Of a stretch of DNA of 64,000 nucleotides, positions 11,647 through 25,689 are shown one piece after another. Source of the stretch: Diphasiastrum complanatum (lineage: Eukaryota; Streptophyta; Lycopodiopsida; Lycopodiales; Lycopodiaceae); the NCBI GenBank assembly GCA_029204225.1, contig CM055098.1, positions 25,236,973-25,300,972 on the forward strand. Direction: 5' to 3'. Position 1 is the first letter of the stretch; the number at the start of each line of letters is the position of its first letter. The notes beneath the pieces are model-generated. The model was not told the DNA's origin. It searched no databases and saw only the letters and a program-made list of their open reading frames with translations. The position numbers were made by a program, and so were the translations under genes.

Positions 11647-11915
11647 CAGGTACACCGTCACATGGGCACTGTGGGGGAGCAGACCACGGACCCAATCGGA
11701 GTGCAGCATGTGGGGGAGCAATACATGGGGCAGGTACACCGTCACATGGGCACTGTGGAGGAGCAGACCATGGACCCAATCGGAGTGCAGCATGTGGGGG
11801 AGCAATACATCCGGACAGGTACACCGTCACATGGGCATTGTGAAGGAGCAGACCATGGACCCAATCGGACTGCAGCATGTGGGGGAGCAATACATGGGAG
11901 AGGTACAGTAGCACA
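11647..11915 (+). repeat. 85-bp tandem repeat, about 3 copies
   Basis: The phrase CAGGTACACCGTCACATGGG starts at 11,647, 11,731 and 11,816, with a degraded fourth start near 11,899. Units are about 84-85 bp and differ at only a few positions, mainly at the unit edge. hAT copy 1 has only about one unit in the same place (3,190-3,330), so the array expanded within this copy. It lies just upstream of the small coiled-coil ORF. Confidence 0.85.
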
Positions 11916-11964
11916 TGGGATCATCAACAAATGCAAATGGGGAAACAAGCTGTGGGGTTAAATA

Positions 11965-12160
11965 GGCACTCACGAGACAGTGAGAGGCTGTGAGAGGCAT
12001 TGTGAGAGGCTGTGAGAGAGAGCCAGTGAGAGGCTGTGAGAGAGAGGCATTGTGAGAGGCTGTGTCACAGACCGAGTGAGAGGCTATGAGAGGGAGGTTG
12101 TGAGAGAGCCAGTGAGAGCCATTGAGAGGTTGTGAGAGGCTGTGAGGGTCATTTCGAGCA
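11965..12160 (+). repeat. Short tandem array of GTGAGAGGCT-like units
   Basis: Units of 8-12 bp reading GTGAGAGGCT, GTGAGAGAG or GTGAGAGCC repeat irregularly for about 190 bp between the 85-bp array and the ATG at 12,175. Copy 1 has a shorter CTCACAG version at 3,020-3,135. Position suggests a promoter or leader of the small ORF. Confidence 0.7.
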
Positions 12161-12174
12161 ACAGGGTGTCGTGA

Positions 12175-12520
12175 GATGGCGGAGCGCATACCACCGAGGC
12201 CTGAGGGCGAAGCTAGGAGGAAGCTCGAGGAAGATGTCCGAAGGCACAACGAAAGGCATCGGAAGCAAGAGGCAGACATTGCAGAGATGCTGCGACAGGC
12301 TCGGTAGAGAAATCCGGAGCCGGAGCACCTAGCCCGCGTTGTGCCCCCCACCCCCCCCCCGGCTGTCGAGCTGGATTTGGATGAGCAGATCGGAATGAAC
12401 TTCACACGGCGGCAGCTCACCATGGTCAGGGAAAGGGCTGCCCGCCGTCGTGCTAACCAGGAGGCAGCACGGGCTAACCGGGAGGCAGAGCGAGAGCGTC
12501 AGAACAATCCCATCCCATAG
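12175..12520 (+). pseudogene. Small coiled-coil ORF of the hAT element, copy 2
   Basis: The ATG at 12,175 opens MAERIPPRPEGEARRKLEED and continues as a basic/acidic helix (VRRHNERHRKQEADIAEMLR) to a TAG at 12,307. After a C-rich run the frame resumes with VELDLDEQIGMNFTRRQLTM and an Arg/Ala/Glu helix, ending NNPIP. The two blocks match copy 1 closely even where each copy is broken at a different place, so the ancestral protein of about 115 residues can be recognised. Function unknown; a coiled-coil accessory protein of the transposon is an inference. Confidence 0.55.
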
Positions 12521-12701
12521 CATAAGTGCGACACAGCGAGAGTCCTCATATCCAATCAGTGCTCTGAGTGTAGTAGGCATGTCACAAAATAAACAGTGAT
12601 ATCTCCCTCTAATCTCATAATATATGGGGCATCTGGACATAGCAGGCATAGTCTCTCCTCTCGTGGTGTACCCTGGAATCTGCTTGTCTCAATAGCCAAC
12701 T
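12519..12701 (-). mobile_element. LINE-a, 3' domain fragment
   Basis: The minus strand codes for QLAIETSRFQGTPREERLC, then LEGDITVYF and LRALIGYEDSRCVALML in shifting frames. This is the C-terminal domain that follows the reverse transcriptase in the other LINEs. Its 5' boundary abuts a short GAGAGAGAG tract (12,702-12,710), and its 3' part is cut by the hAT copy 2 boundary at 12,518. Confidence 0.8.
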
Positions 12702-12951
12702 GAGAGAGAGAATTAGAATTAGAATTATTATTATTAACGTCTTTTGGTACCCAAAGGTACATAAGACAAAAGAGAGTACAAAAGGTGAGGAGCATTGTCT
12801 GCATACGGACTTATTTACTAGTAGAAAAGAGAAGAAGACAAGAAACTAGCATATCTATCTCGCTATCTCTAAGAAGAAGAAATATCCAAGCTTGACCACC
12901 AGCTTGCGAGGGTACAATGCAAGAGCTTAACCACCTGCTCTGCGGAGGATA

Positions 12952-14640
12952 CTAGCTATGAGTAAGCTGAAACCCAGCCTGACCCATAGCATGTAAATCC
13001 TCAGTCTCAGCAAAAGATCCAGTAACCGTCTGTAAAATGGAACCATAAATCTTAGCCAAAGTGTGACCAATCATAATAGTACGGTAGTTTTCTACATTTA
13101 TGGGATCACCTGCCTTGAGAATGGGATGAAGAATGTTTGTACACCATGCGGTAGGAAAACCAGAGGTCACAGCAGTGTTAAAAGCGTGAGCAATAAAGGG
13201 CGAGATAAGATGTGCTATAGGTTTGAGGAAATCCACGTTTAGAGAATCATAGTCAGTGTTATGAAGTTTGGCATGGTTAATGGCATTTTCAACCATGTGT
13301 GGAGTAAAAAGCGTGCAACGGGCAGGTCGTAAGGTAGGAGGGGAGTCTAGGGTATAAAGTTTTGTGGCATATTCGACCCAAGATTCGGTTGCGATGGGGG
13401 CCAAAGTCGAGGAGGATCTGGTGAAATGTTTCCAGAAAAAGGAGGAGGAAGAGGAAGCTAAAGAATCGATCAACCTTTGGCAGAGTAATCGTAGGTTTGT
13501 TATCTTCTTTGTTCTGGTGGCTTTACGATATTTTTTCTGGTGTTGTTTGAGTGTTGTAGGGGAGTGTAATCTGGCATTTGCCACATGTTTGCGAAGAGAA
13601 CAACATTCTGCATCATACCAGCGGTTGTGAACACGTCTATGAGATGATATCGTCTTGGTGGGGAAAGATGAGGACGCTGCAGATAAGAGGGATTTAGAGA
13701 GAAAAGTGGCTTGTTGCTCAACTGATGCCGTGAAAGGGAAGTGAGTAAGTAGTTGGGATAGGGTTGTGGTGTAGTTGGCGAGTCCAGAGTGAGTAAAAGG
13801 AACACGTTTATTAGTAGAAGAGGAGCGTGGAACTTTAGAAGACGGGGTTATGTGACCCAGTGAGAGGCGTAGGAGTGAGTGATCAGAGATGGTAGGAGGT
13901 GTAATGGAGAAATCAGAGATGTGAGGGATCAAAGCAGGTGATCCAATAAAGTAGTCAACTACACTATGTCCTCCACCATGAGGATAACATGTAAACGCTG
14001 ATGAGGAAGGCCACTGTGTGAGGCCATTCAAGATGGCCAGAGAATGTGTCTCCGCAAGAGTAATCAACTGCTCTCCAAAAGATGTAACTGAAGTGTGTGC
14101 ACCTTGTGATACTCGATCAAATCCCATATCCAGAGGATGAAGCCGAAGAACGTCAGTATCTGCATGAAATTTTGTCTGTCTGGAGCTAGTACGGGCGTTG
14201 AAATCTCCTGCTAATAAAATGTAGCCCTGCTGAGAAAAAACAGCAATATCATCTGAGAGTGCTTGGAATGGGTCCCCACCAAATTCAGCAAACGCCGAAG
14301 TCTGTGGAGCGAAGTAACATACAGCCATATAAATGTCCTGCGGTAATCCCAATAATGAACCAATAGTATGTAGCCATATATATCAAGCAGACAGATCTTG
14401 CTTAACCATCTTAATTGCCGTGGCTCTGTATAAACAAGCTACTCCGCCAGATCCACGACAAGTTTTACCCCTCACAAATGGCGAAAAACAGAATGCCAAG
14501 AGTAATTCTGTATATGTGGAAGAGGATGATATAAGGACTCATGGGTTTCAGCCAACAACAAAATGTCACATTTGCTTATAAAATCAGCAAAATCTCCTAC
14601 CGATGATGATGACAAAAAGCCATTGCAATTCCAGAAGCCA
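12952..14640 (-). pseudogene. LINE-b ORF2: APE-type endonuclease plus start of reverse transcriptase
   Basis: The longest open part (14,352-12,952) shows the endonuclease signatures LLAGDFNART and TISDHSLLRLSLG, which hold the catalytic Asp/Asn and the terminal SDH of AP-endonuclease-like LINE nucleases. The linker follows (WVEYATKLYTLDSPP), then the first RT block (LKAGDPINVENYRTIMIGHT) and GQAGF, where coding stops. The N-terminal ThetaHES-like block of the nuclease is above 14,352 and is broken by stops. The RT palm with YADD is absent, so no active polymerase can be made. Confidence 0.8.
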
Positions 14641-14662
14641 AGTCTCAAAATGGTAGGGGATT

Positions 14663-15631
14663 TCAGGCAGCTCCTAAACCCGGGACCCCCAAGTTCCTAG
14701 CGTGAGAGGAGGTCGAAAGATCTTGGTTTGCCGTCAATAAAAACGACCCTTTGCCTTTTTCTTTTGCTTCGTGAATAATCTTTTTCCCTGCTAACCATTG
14801 GGTATTTGTCAAATCATCATCCATATGAATGAAAGTGCCCTTGAGTTTTGTTCTAAGCCGAAGGGTTGCATTGCGGTGTTGAAGAGAGCGAAAGTTGACA
14901 AAAAGAACGTTGTCATCAAATTTATTACGCCAGGCCGTATCAAAACCATCAACAACATGAGATAACTTGGAAATGAGTAAATTTGTAGCTTCGTCTATTG
15001 GTTTACCGCCGTTGGCAATGCCTCTTACTCTAATATTGAGAGCCTTTTTAGCTCTTCTAGCTTGTTCATCCAAAACTGTCTCCAAATTGTTATCCATCAT
15101 AGAGGCTGAGATATGGGGGTGATTACCTTGTTTGAGGATCGATGTCGTTTCTTCAACCTGTTTTGCAAGTGATGAGAGTTTGCTGCCCATATCATCCGGT
15201 TTGAAGAGTGCTGCCCATGTCTTTGTCTCTTCGACCTGTTTTTCCAAGCAAGATATTTTGTTGGAAGTTTCGTCCGAAGGCGATACATGTTCGGCAATCC
15301 GTTGCATAAGATATACATTTTCTTGCTCAAGCTGCTCCACCCTCTCTTTGACACTTACGAGATCCATAACCAACTTGCCATTTGCCATTTTAAAAAAGTG
15401 TAGTTGTTTCTTAAGGCTCATGATTTCGTTTCGGATGAAACCAATATCATAGGCATTAAGACTCTCAATAGGCTTGGAAGGAGTGTAATCGTCGGTGAAA
15501 ATGGAGCCTTCGAGTGCTTCCTTCATTGCTGTAGGTGAAATCACATCCCCGGCCATTGTAGAAGGTGGGGGAGGAGAAGAGTTGGATAGAGGGAGGGGTG
15601 TCGCGGTACTCCCCATTTTCTTAGGTGCCAT
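14663..15631 (-). CDS. LINE-b ORF1, L1-type RNA-binding protein
   Basis: An intact frame of about 322 codons. The ATG at 15,631 (MAPKKMGSTATPLPL) is the first in frame, 12 bases from the (GA)n tract. Domains: a Ser/Pro-rich N-terminus, a coiled coil at about residues 90-190 (YDIGFIRNEIMSLKKQLHFF, SLAKQVEETTSILKQ), an RRM-like core (KALNIRVRGIANGG...VLFVNFRSLQHRNATLR), and a C-terminal block with MDDDLTNTQWLAGKKIIHEA. The order coiled coil, RRM, CTD is that of L1 ORF1p (Transposase_22). It should bind LINE RNA as a multimer; that role is inherited from family knowledge. Confidence 0.8.
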   Translation of the reverse strand: MAPKKMGSTATPLPLSNSSPPPPSTMAGDVISPTAMKEALEGSIFTDDYTPSKPIESLNAYDIGFIRNEIMSLKKQLHFFKMANGKLVMDLVSVKERVEQLEQENVYLMQRIAEHVSPSDETSNKISCLEKQVEETKTWAALFKPDDMGSKLSSLAKQVEETTSILKQGNHPHISASMMDNNLETVLDEQARRAKKALNIRVRGIANGGKPIDEATNLLISKLSHVVDGFDTAWRNKFDDNVLFVNFRSLQHRNATLRLRTKLKGTFIHMDDDLTNTQWLAGKKIIHEAKEKGKGSFLLTANQDLSTSSHARNLGVPGLGAA

Positions 15632-15640
15632 GTGTGAAGG

Positions 15641-15741
<101 letters not shown>

Positions 15742-15890
15742 TATTAATGTCTTTTCCATGCCAAAAGGCCTATAAGACTAATGAGGTACATGTCAAGTGT
15801 GTAGCAACCATGGGAGCGCATAGAACGTCTCCAAAACTGAAATAAAGAAAATAGCTAGTATCAACTAAATAAACAAGTAACCATCTGCAA

Positions 15891-17600
15891 TCAAGATGTC
15901 AAGTCTGTGCTGGTGCTGTAGAAAGATGTAATGCGAGCCGCAACATGAGAAAGTGCTGGAGCCCGCTGGTGTCGTCTATGAGCATGAGCGTGTGTAGTAT
16001 GTCTCTGTATATGAGGTATGGCTATCTTGGCAGTATGGGAGGTACATCGTCTCTGATCTCTGTGGGCATGTAAGCGAACCATAGATAATGAACATAACTG
16101 ACAAAGCCGTTCCTCTCGTGGGGTACCCTGGAAGCGTCCAGTCTCAATCGCTAACTGGTGTGAGGACACTCGAAACTGGCCCAGAATAAATCGGAGCTCA
16201 TGAGATAGTCCTGAGGTGAGATAGTGTGGCAAAACTGGAAATCCAACTGTGTCTACCTCCAGAAAGTGTCCTGTAATAGTCGGGTTTGACGCTGAGCTGT
16301 CCCTGCCATGTCCCGCTCAGGTATGCTCTATAGAGAAAGCGTCTGATATACTCATGGGTGCCCGATGGAAGGTCTGTGATAGAAATCCCAAGTGTATCTA
16401 GTATCCGGGAGGCCTGAGAGAACCATGATAGTCGATGCCCCTGATCATAAAGGTCTCGTGAGGAGGCAAGTGCCATCGGTGTGTATCTCTGCTCATCTAA
16501 GGGTAACGTCATAATACACTGAATATATAGAATAAGCTGGAAGATGGCGGATAGCTGAATGGGAGGGACCGCGAACGCTGTCAGGATAATCTGATGTGGG
16601 ACAGATGTCTTAGCCCGTATCATCCGAGATAGCATGACAAGCTGCAGTCGTGAAATACTGGCCCAATCCGAAGATGTAAGACCCGCACACCATACCTCTG
16701 CTGCATATAGGGCAGTGGGAGTAACGAGAGTATCAAAAAGCTGACATTTACTCGGGGCATCCCGAATAAACCGTTTGAAACAGAAGCGCTCTAACTGGAC
16801 AAGGGAGGCGTGACCCTTCCCAAGTCTGGCGGAGGCTGCCTGTTGCATGCCAAAGATAGGGCCTGTAAAAAGCACGCCAAGGTAAGTGTAAGAAGATACG
16901 ACCTCCAAGGGTTGCCCATCAAAGATTAGTTCCTAGCGCTGCATAAAAGCTCTCGATGTGTTGAAAACCATAACTTTGGTTTTCAATATGTTAACCCCCA
17001 ATCCCCATCTACTGCAGAAGGCATGAAGGCTGTCTAGCTGTCGCTGTAATCCCTCTCTGGAAGAAGATAGGAGGACCACGTCATCTGCATCTAAAAGTAT
17101 AGCAATCAAGATGCTCCCAAGCCTGCAACCTGTGCCACTGCATCCCTCAATAACTCTCTCAAGCTCGTCAATATATAGTCGAAACAGGGTTGGGGATAGA
17201 GAACAACCCTGTTTCACACCAATAGTGCTCCAGATGTGGTCTGAGATGCCGGTATCACTCCGAAAACAGCCAAGGACTCTCTCGTATAGTGCCATCACTG
17301 CCAAGATCATGTCAGTAGAAAAACCAAGATCACGTAGATGCTGAATGAGAAGGGATCGTGGAACAGAGTCGAAGGCTTTCCTGAAGTCAACAAAACAACA
17401 GTAGACCCGTTCTCTTCTGTGTCTAGCCTCCTCAATAATGGCCCGAAGGGTGAAGATATGATCTGTGGTGGAGTAGTGTGCTCTGAAACCTGCCTGGCCC
17501 AATGCATGTAATCTCCTAGACTCTGCCTCGGAACTGACTGCTGACCGGAGGATGGTGCCATATAACTTAGCAATGATGTCCAATTCATAATGGTGCGATA
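15891..17600 (-). pseudogene. LINE-c ORF2: reverse transcriptase and C-terminal domain
   Basis: RT blocks in order on the minus strand: HALGQAGFRAHYSTTDHIFT, YCCFVDFRKAFDSVPRSLL, WSTIGVKQGCSLSPTLFRLY and ILLDADDVVLLSS. The last should be YADD; the Tyr codon has become Asp here, which should abolish polymerase activity. Next come WGLGVNILKTKVMVFNTSR and SYTYLGVLFTG (thumb side). The C-terminal part keeps QLAIETGRFQGTPREERLC and QLCSL, the first half of a C-x2-C...H-x4-C finger. Frame breaks lie at about 16,925 and 16,200 and near 17,600. Confidence 0.85.
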
Positions 17601-17656
17601 GTTACCAGGGTCCATGGGGTCACCAGTTTTATGAATGGGAGGATGATGTTGGTGCA

Positions 17657-20350
17657 CTAGGAGGAAGGGAAGCCAGAGACAACTGCTCGATTAAGCAAAG
17701 TGGCTAGGATTGGTGAAAGTGTATTTGCAGCATGGATTAATAGTTCGGATTCAAGGTCGTCAATATCACGGGTGTGACGGGTTTTCAGTCTTTTGATGGC
17801 GGTCAGGACCATGTCCTGGGTGAAAGTAGTCGGTCGGGGAGAAATGGAGATGGGTGTGTCCGTGGGTGCAGTATATAAGGTAGTGGCGTATGTAGTCCAG
17901 GTATGGAGGTCAGTGAGGGGAGGAGGTGGGGTACAGGGGATGTATTCTCTCCAGAAGGCACTGAGGAGGAACTGCAAAGGGAATCGACTAAGCTTTTCCC
18001 TTTTTGAGTTTCATACGTCCGTTTCTTCCGCCGAAGGGCATAATGGAAAGATCGACGAGCTGCAGGAAGAAGGTGTGTATTATGCAATCTAGCTTGGGTG
18101 ACTTGGAGATGGAGGATACGACACTCGGCGTGGGTGGGGGTCGATGTGGTTTGGAGGGAAAGGAAAATGATGCAGCGGTATGTAGTGACGTGGTAAGGAA
18201 GATAGCTTGTGTTTCCATCGACGTGTGGTGGGGAAAATGGCAAAGAAATGAACGGCCTCCTGGTATGTCTTGATGTGAGAGCGATCAAAGGTGTATTTGG
18301 GTGCACGAGAGATGGATGGAATAATGAGTGGTTGGGAAGTCGGGCTGGAGCCCATACTGAAAGATAGGAAGGAGTGATCGGAAAGGGTAGTGGGAAGAAT
18401 GTGGAAATCAGATATAAGTGGGATAAAAGCTGGTGACCCCATGAGATAGTCGACAACACTTGTGTCCTCCGCTATGTGGATGGCAAGTGAATTTGCTAGA
18501 ATGTGGCCAGCAAGCCAAGCCGTTGTAAATGGCCAACTCGTGAGCCTCACCCATCTGTAGAAGGTACTCTCCATAACTCGTGATAGGGCCCATCATATCC
18601 TCTGAGCTCCTAGTGATGCCAATGTCCTCACAATCAATAGCTCGTGTACGTAATATGTCATCAGTGTCGTGGAAATCCACCTATCTGGTAGCAGTCTTGG
18701 CATTAAAGTCGCTAGTGAGAAGGACATAACCCCGATCTGTAAATCTGACAATGTCTGCGGAGAGATTAGTATAAGGAGAGCCAGATCCGTCTGCAAAGGA
18801 GGACTCTGGAGGGAAGTAGCAGGCAGCAATGAAGAGATCCCTATCCAAACCGATAGCTCGCCCAGTGATATGAGCCCATATGTATCGTGCCTGTGCATCA
18901 TGTCAGATAAACTCTATAACTGGTTGTAGTGACTCTCGATAAAGACATGCAACTCCACCCGAACCTCTTCCACTCGCTGATCGAGTCTCTGTCCTATAAA
19001 CTGAATCCCAGTTGTAACTTGCAAATGTGGGTAGTCCTCTCTCTGGGCTCTCATGTGTCTCCATAAAAAATAATATATCTTTGTCTGTGATGAAGTCAGT
19101 AAGCTCTCCAGCCATGGATGATGAGTGTATGCCATTACAGTTCCATATTCCAAGATGTAGGTGGTGTGCCCATGCCCGAGACCCCAATTTCCTATAGGTT
19201 GTTTCCGGATGCAGTACCATCGAGGTACCGAACAACTCCATCACGATAGATTGCTCGTCTTCCGGTCGCTTTGGCGGTTTGGAGTGCTTGGCGTCTCTCT
19301 TCAACTTGGATATAGGTAAGGTCATCATCCATGAAAATGATGCAGCGGTATGTAGTGATGTGGTAAGGAAGATAGCTTGTGTTTCCATCGACGTGTGGTG
19401 GGGAAAATGACAAAGAAATGAACGGCCTCCTGGTATGTCTTGATGTGAGAGCGATCAAAGGTGTATTTGGGTGCACGAGAGATGGATGGAATAATGAGTG
19501 GTTGGGAAGTCGGGATGGAGCCCATACTGAAAGATAGGAAGGAGTGATCGGAAAGGGTAGTGGGAAGAATGTGGAAATCAGATATAAGTGGGATAAAAGC
19601 TGGTGACCCCATGAGATAGTCGACAACACTGTGTCCTCCGCTATGTGGATGGCAAGTGAATTTGCTAGAATGTGGCCATCAAGCCAAGCCGTTGTAAATG
19701 GCCAACTCGTGAGCCTCACCCATCTGTAGAAGGTACTCTCCATAACTCATGATAGGGCCCATCATATCCTCTGAGCTCCTAGTGATGCCAATGTCCTCAC
19801 AATCAATAGCTCGTGTACGTAAGATGTCATCAGTGTCGTGGAAATCCACCTGTCTGGTAGCAGTCCTGGCATTAAAGTCGCCAGTGTGAAGGACATAACC
19901 CCGATCTGTAAATCTGACAATGTCAGCGGAGAGATCAGTATAAGGAGAGCCAGAGCCGTCTGCAAAGGAGGAGGACTCTGGAGGGTAGTAGCAGGCAGCA
20001 ATGAAGAGATCCCTATCCAAACCGATAGCTCGCCCAGTGATATGAGCCCATATGTATCGTGCCTGTGCATCATGTCAAAGAAACTCTATGACTGGTTGTA
20101 GTGACTCTCGATAAAGACATGCAACTCCACCCGAACCTCTGCCACTCGCTGATCGAGTCTCTGTCCTATAAACTGAATCCCAGTTGTAACTTGCAAATGT
20201 GGGTAGTCCTCTCTCTGGGCTCTCATGTGTCTCCATAAAAAATAATATATCTTTGTCTGTGATGAAGTCAGTAAGCTCTCCAGCCATGGATGATGAGTGT
20301 ATGCCATTACAGTTCCATATTCCAAGATGTAGGTGGTGTGCCCATGCCCG
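17657..20350 (-). pseudogene. LINE-c ORF2: APE-type endonuclease, partly duplicated
   Basis: The N-terminal nuclease block (LGIWNCNGIHSSSMAGELTD, FFMETHESPERG) and the middle (HTGDFNARTATRQVDFHDTD, SGGHNVVDYLMGSPAF) occur twice because of the tandem duplication at 18,165-20,500. After IEF(L/I) every copy, including LINE-h, has TGA before HDAQARYIWAHITG, so this stop predates the copies. The linker to the RT runs through LHTWTTYATTLYTAP. Not translatable as one protein. Confidence 0.8.
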
Positions 20351-20363
20351 AGACCCTAATTTC

Positions 20364-23622
<3,259 letters not shown>

Positions 23623-23710
<88 letters not shown>
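23623..23710. repeat. (GA)n microsatellite at the 5' side of LINE-d
   Basis: 88 bp of GA repeat. Its right side is ordinary intron sequence; its left side is the truncated LINE-d. It probably marks the first (TC)n target of this chain. Confidence 0.95.
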
Positions 23711-23713
<3 letters not shown>

Positions 23714-23904
23714 GCCATAATTTGGAACTTGAGAGAAGTATTATGCCATCATTTGGAGCTTTTGGGCAACTGTATTTCTTTCAATATAATGAGCATTGTT
23801 CATATAATGGCCATGAGACCTGCCTTTTTGCCTTAAAAACATAGTATCTATAAATGCATGCTTCAAAAGTGAAGTGTACATCAAATTATTATTCTATCTT
23901 CCAG

Positions 23905-24028
23905 GTTTAAATTTACATGCCATACACTCCATGTCTCCTGTTATTTTGAACGCAAACCTGGGGTGTTCCTTGCAAATTGAAGTTCTGTTGCAACTTCTTT
24001 TCTGTCAAAACAATAGAGTTGTTTATGG
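23905..24028 (+). CDS. Host gene exon
   Basis: Acceptor ATTCTATCTTCCAG, donor GG|GTAAGT (a perfect consensus). The frame with two lead bases reads LNLHAIHSMSPVILNANLGC then SLQIEVLLQLLFCQNNRVVYG; the other two frames have stops. It needs one base from the previous exon, but the exon at 9,999-10,078 ends in phase 0, so a small exon is missing in between. Confidence 0.7.
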
Positions 24029-24147
24029 GTAAGTCCCAAGGCCCTGCTTTCCAAATGGTAAATAGTGATTGCTAGTGAACTAAGTTAGAACAATGATTCT
24101 ACTTTCATAGTTTTCTTATTAGCTGGTTTCTTGCACTGACCACAAAG

Positions 24148-24247
24148 TTGGATGTGTTTCCAGACTGTAAGAGAAGCTTTGTCAAACGTTTCAGAAAAAA
24201 TGGAACCTGATCCTAACTTTGCTCCAGTTCGTGAGACTATATTGGAG
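24148..24247 (+). CDS. Host gene exon
   Basis: The core TVREALSNVSEKMEPDPNFA and PVRETILE is convincing coding sequence ending at GAG|GTGTAG. Two acceptors are possible: CACAAAG at 24,147, which keeps phase with the previous exon and adds WMCFQ, or the better pyrimidine-rich TTTCCAG at 24,163, which would begin in phase 0. I chose the first because it agrees with the upstream donor. Confidence 0.6.
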
Positions 24248-24429
24248 GTGTAGTGGCATCTTCTCAGCTGTCGATGAATCCAGAAGTTTTTGAAAGATTA
24301 CCCATCATTTTTTTTTGGCTCACGATTCTTCTCTGCTAGAGATTTAAACTTTAGTGGCATATCAAAATTATTATACTACTACAGATCAAAATATATTTTC
24401 ATGGTTAATCTGGGTGGAACTTCTAGCAG

Positions 24430-24501
24430 GTCCTTGGAAGGCTCAATGCAGTGCGTGCAACAGCAGATGCGTATCTTCTTGCTAGCGCAGAAGAAGCCAA
24501 G
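24430..24501 (+). CDS. Host gene exon
   Basis: Acceptor TCTAGCAG, donor AAG|GTCTAA. 24 codons in phase 0: VLGRLNAVRATADAYLLASA then EEAK. Start of the Glu/Ala-rich helical region. Confidence 0.8.
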
Positions 24502-24603
24502 GTCTAAAAAACCTCTTGTTGTTTCCAAATACATCTCTCGAAGAAAATTGTGCTATATCAGAGCTGCTTTTGTTGCAACTTTTTACCTTGTTAATAATGT
24601 CAG

Positions 24604-24706
24604 GTTTTGGAAGAGGCAGAGATCGAGTTGGAGCTACTTAAAGAGGAGGAAGCTCTACACAAAACATCTGGAAGAAAGAATGAGCAGCTTGGTGCTGGGT
24701 TAACTG
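24604..24706 (+). CDS. Host gene exon, start of coiled coil
   Basis: Acceptor ATAATGTCAG. Reads VLEEAEIELELLKEEEALHK then TSGRKNEQLGAGLT. Two donors in the same phase are possible, at 24,691 (CTTG|GTGCTG) and at 24,706 (ACTG|GTGCAA); the longer form is given. Either joins cleanly to the next exon as ...GASLAMKDR. Confidence 0.75.
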
Positions 24707-25010
24707 GTGCAACATCATTCTTGAATTTATAATTTCACGTCTTCAAAGGACATATTTAGCTACCAATTGTACTTATAATCATTGACCAGCTATCAGTGCA
24801 CACTCGGTTGTTCCTTTTTAAAACTCTAGATTGATAGAATCCGTTAATTACTCCATGAGGCATTTAAAATGGTGCATTTACATGTTTGTTGCAAAAAGCA
24901 CAGCTTGCTGGAATCAGGAGAGTCTGAGATGAACTAAGTGTCTTGCTATGGGATTGTTGAACCAACCAACATGTGAGGTTCTTTGGAGAATGACTAGCGG
25001 TGTTTTGCAG

Positions 25011-25068
25011 GAGCGTCCCTAGCTATGAAGGATCGGCTCGAGAAAGTGAGGGAACAACTACATGCTGA
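25011..25068 (+). CDS. Host gene exon
   Basis: Acceptor GTGTTTTGCAG, donor CTGA|GTAAGT (consensus). Reads ASLAMKDRLEKVREQLHA and leaves GA, which joins the G of the exon at 43,318 to make Glu. The intron that follows is 18.2 kb. Confidence 0.85.
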
Positions 25069-25689
25069 GTAAGTATGCTGTATATACACCGTCTTCTCAT
25101 AACTTTATAATATTTCTAGTTTCTCACGCATGTCCAGCATGGATATAGGTAATCTCAGATTCCATAGCATTGAGGCAGGCAGGTGCTCTAACATTTGCAC
25201 TGTTCCTTCTCTTCCTTTCATTTCTTTTTGTATATCATTTCTCTCTCTTTAATTAAAACAAAGATATTGTATGTGTATCACATCTCTACTGATTCAGATC
25301 ACACATCTTTGGAGAAGGCACCTTATCACTCTTTTGGATTCTTTGCAATTGCTCTATACCAGGCAGTTACTGTATGTTAGCTCCTTTCAGTTCTAGTATT
25401 GCTTAGATAGATACGTAGACAATCTACATTTTCCTCAGATATTGGACTTTTATTATGATATTAGAAACACTGAATGTGTTTTCCATGTTCATTTTCGTAC
25501 ATCATGGGAAAAGTAGGCCGAAAATATATTTGGAAACAACATCTTGCAGCAAGGAAATGCATTCTTCCATTATACGAAGCAAGGGTTGCAACCGTGGGTG
25601 GGAAATGTGTTTGGAGTGGAAGCACTTTTGCTATTTCCTTTGTGGAAAACGAGTTTCTCTACTGGGAAACATTTATTAACATGGCACCA

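Larger units (their letters stand above)
11359..12518 (+). mobile_element. hAT transposon copy 2, internally deleted
   Basis: It starts CATAGTTCCCTATGG with the same GGTACC palindrome array as the end of copy 1, then an AT-rich tract, an 85-bp tandem array, a GTGAGAGGCT array and the small coiled-coil frame. It stops abruptly at 12,518, where LINE sequence begins. The transposase half is absent, so this is a truncated or recombined non-autonomous copy. The LINE on its right does not continue on its left, so this is not a simple insertion. Confidence 0.7.

Noticed and set aside
11647-11915. Possible CRISPR-like array
   Set aside because: Units are contiguous 84-85-bp tandem repeats without unique spacers, in a eukaryotic transposon.
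11426-11961. Several overlapping open frames on both strands with repeated GADHGPNRSAACGG-like peptides
   Set aside because: They are produced by the 85-bp tandem repeat, whose unit lacks stops in several frames; open on both strands, with no conserved start.
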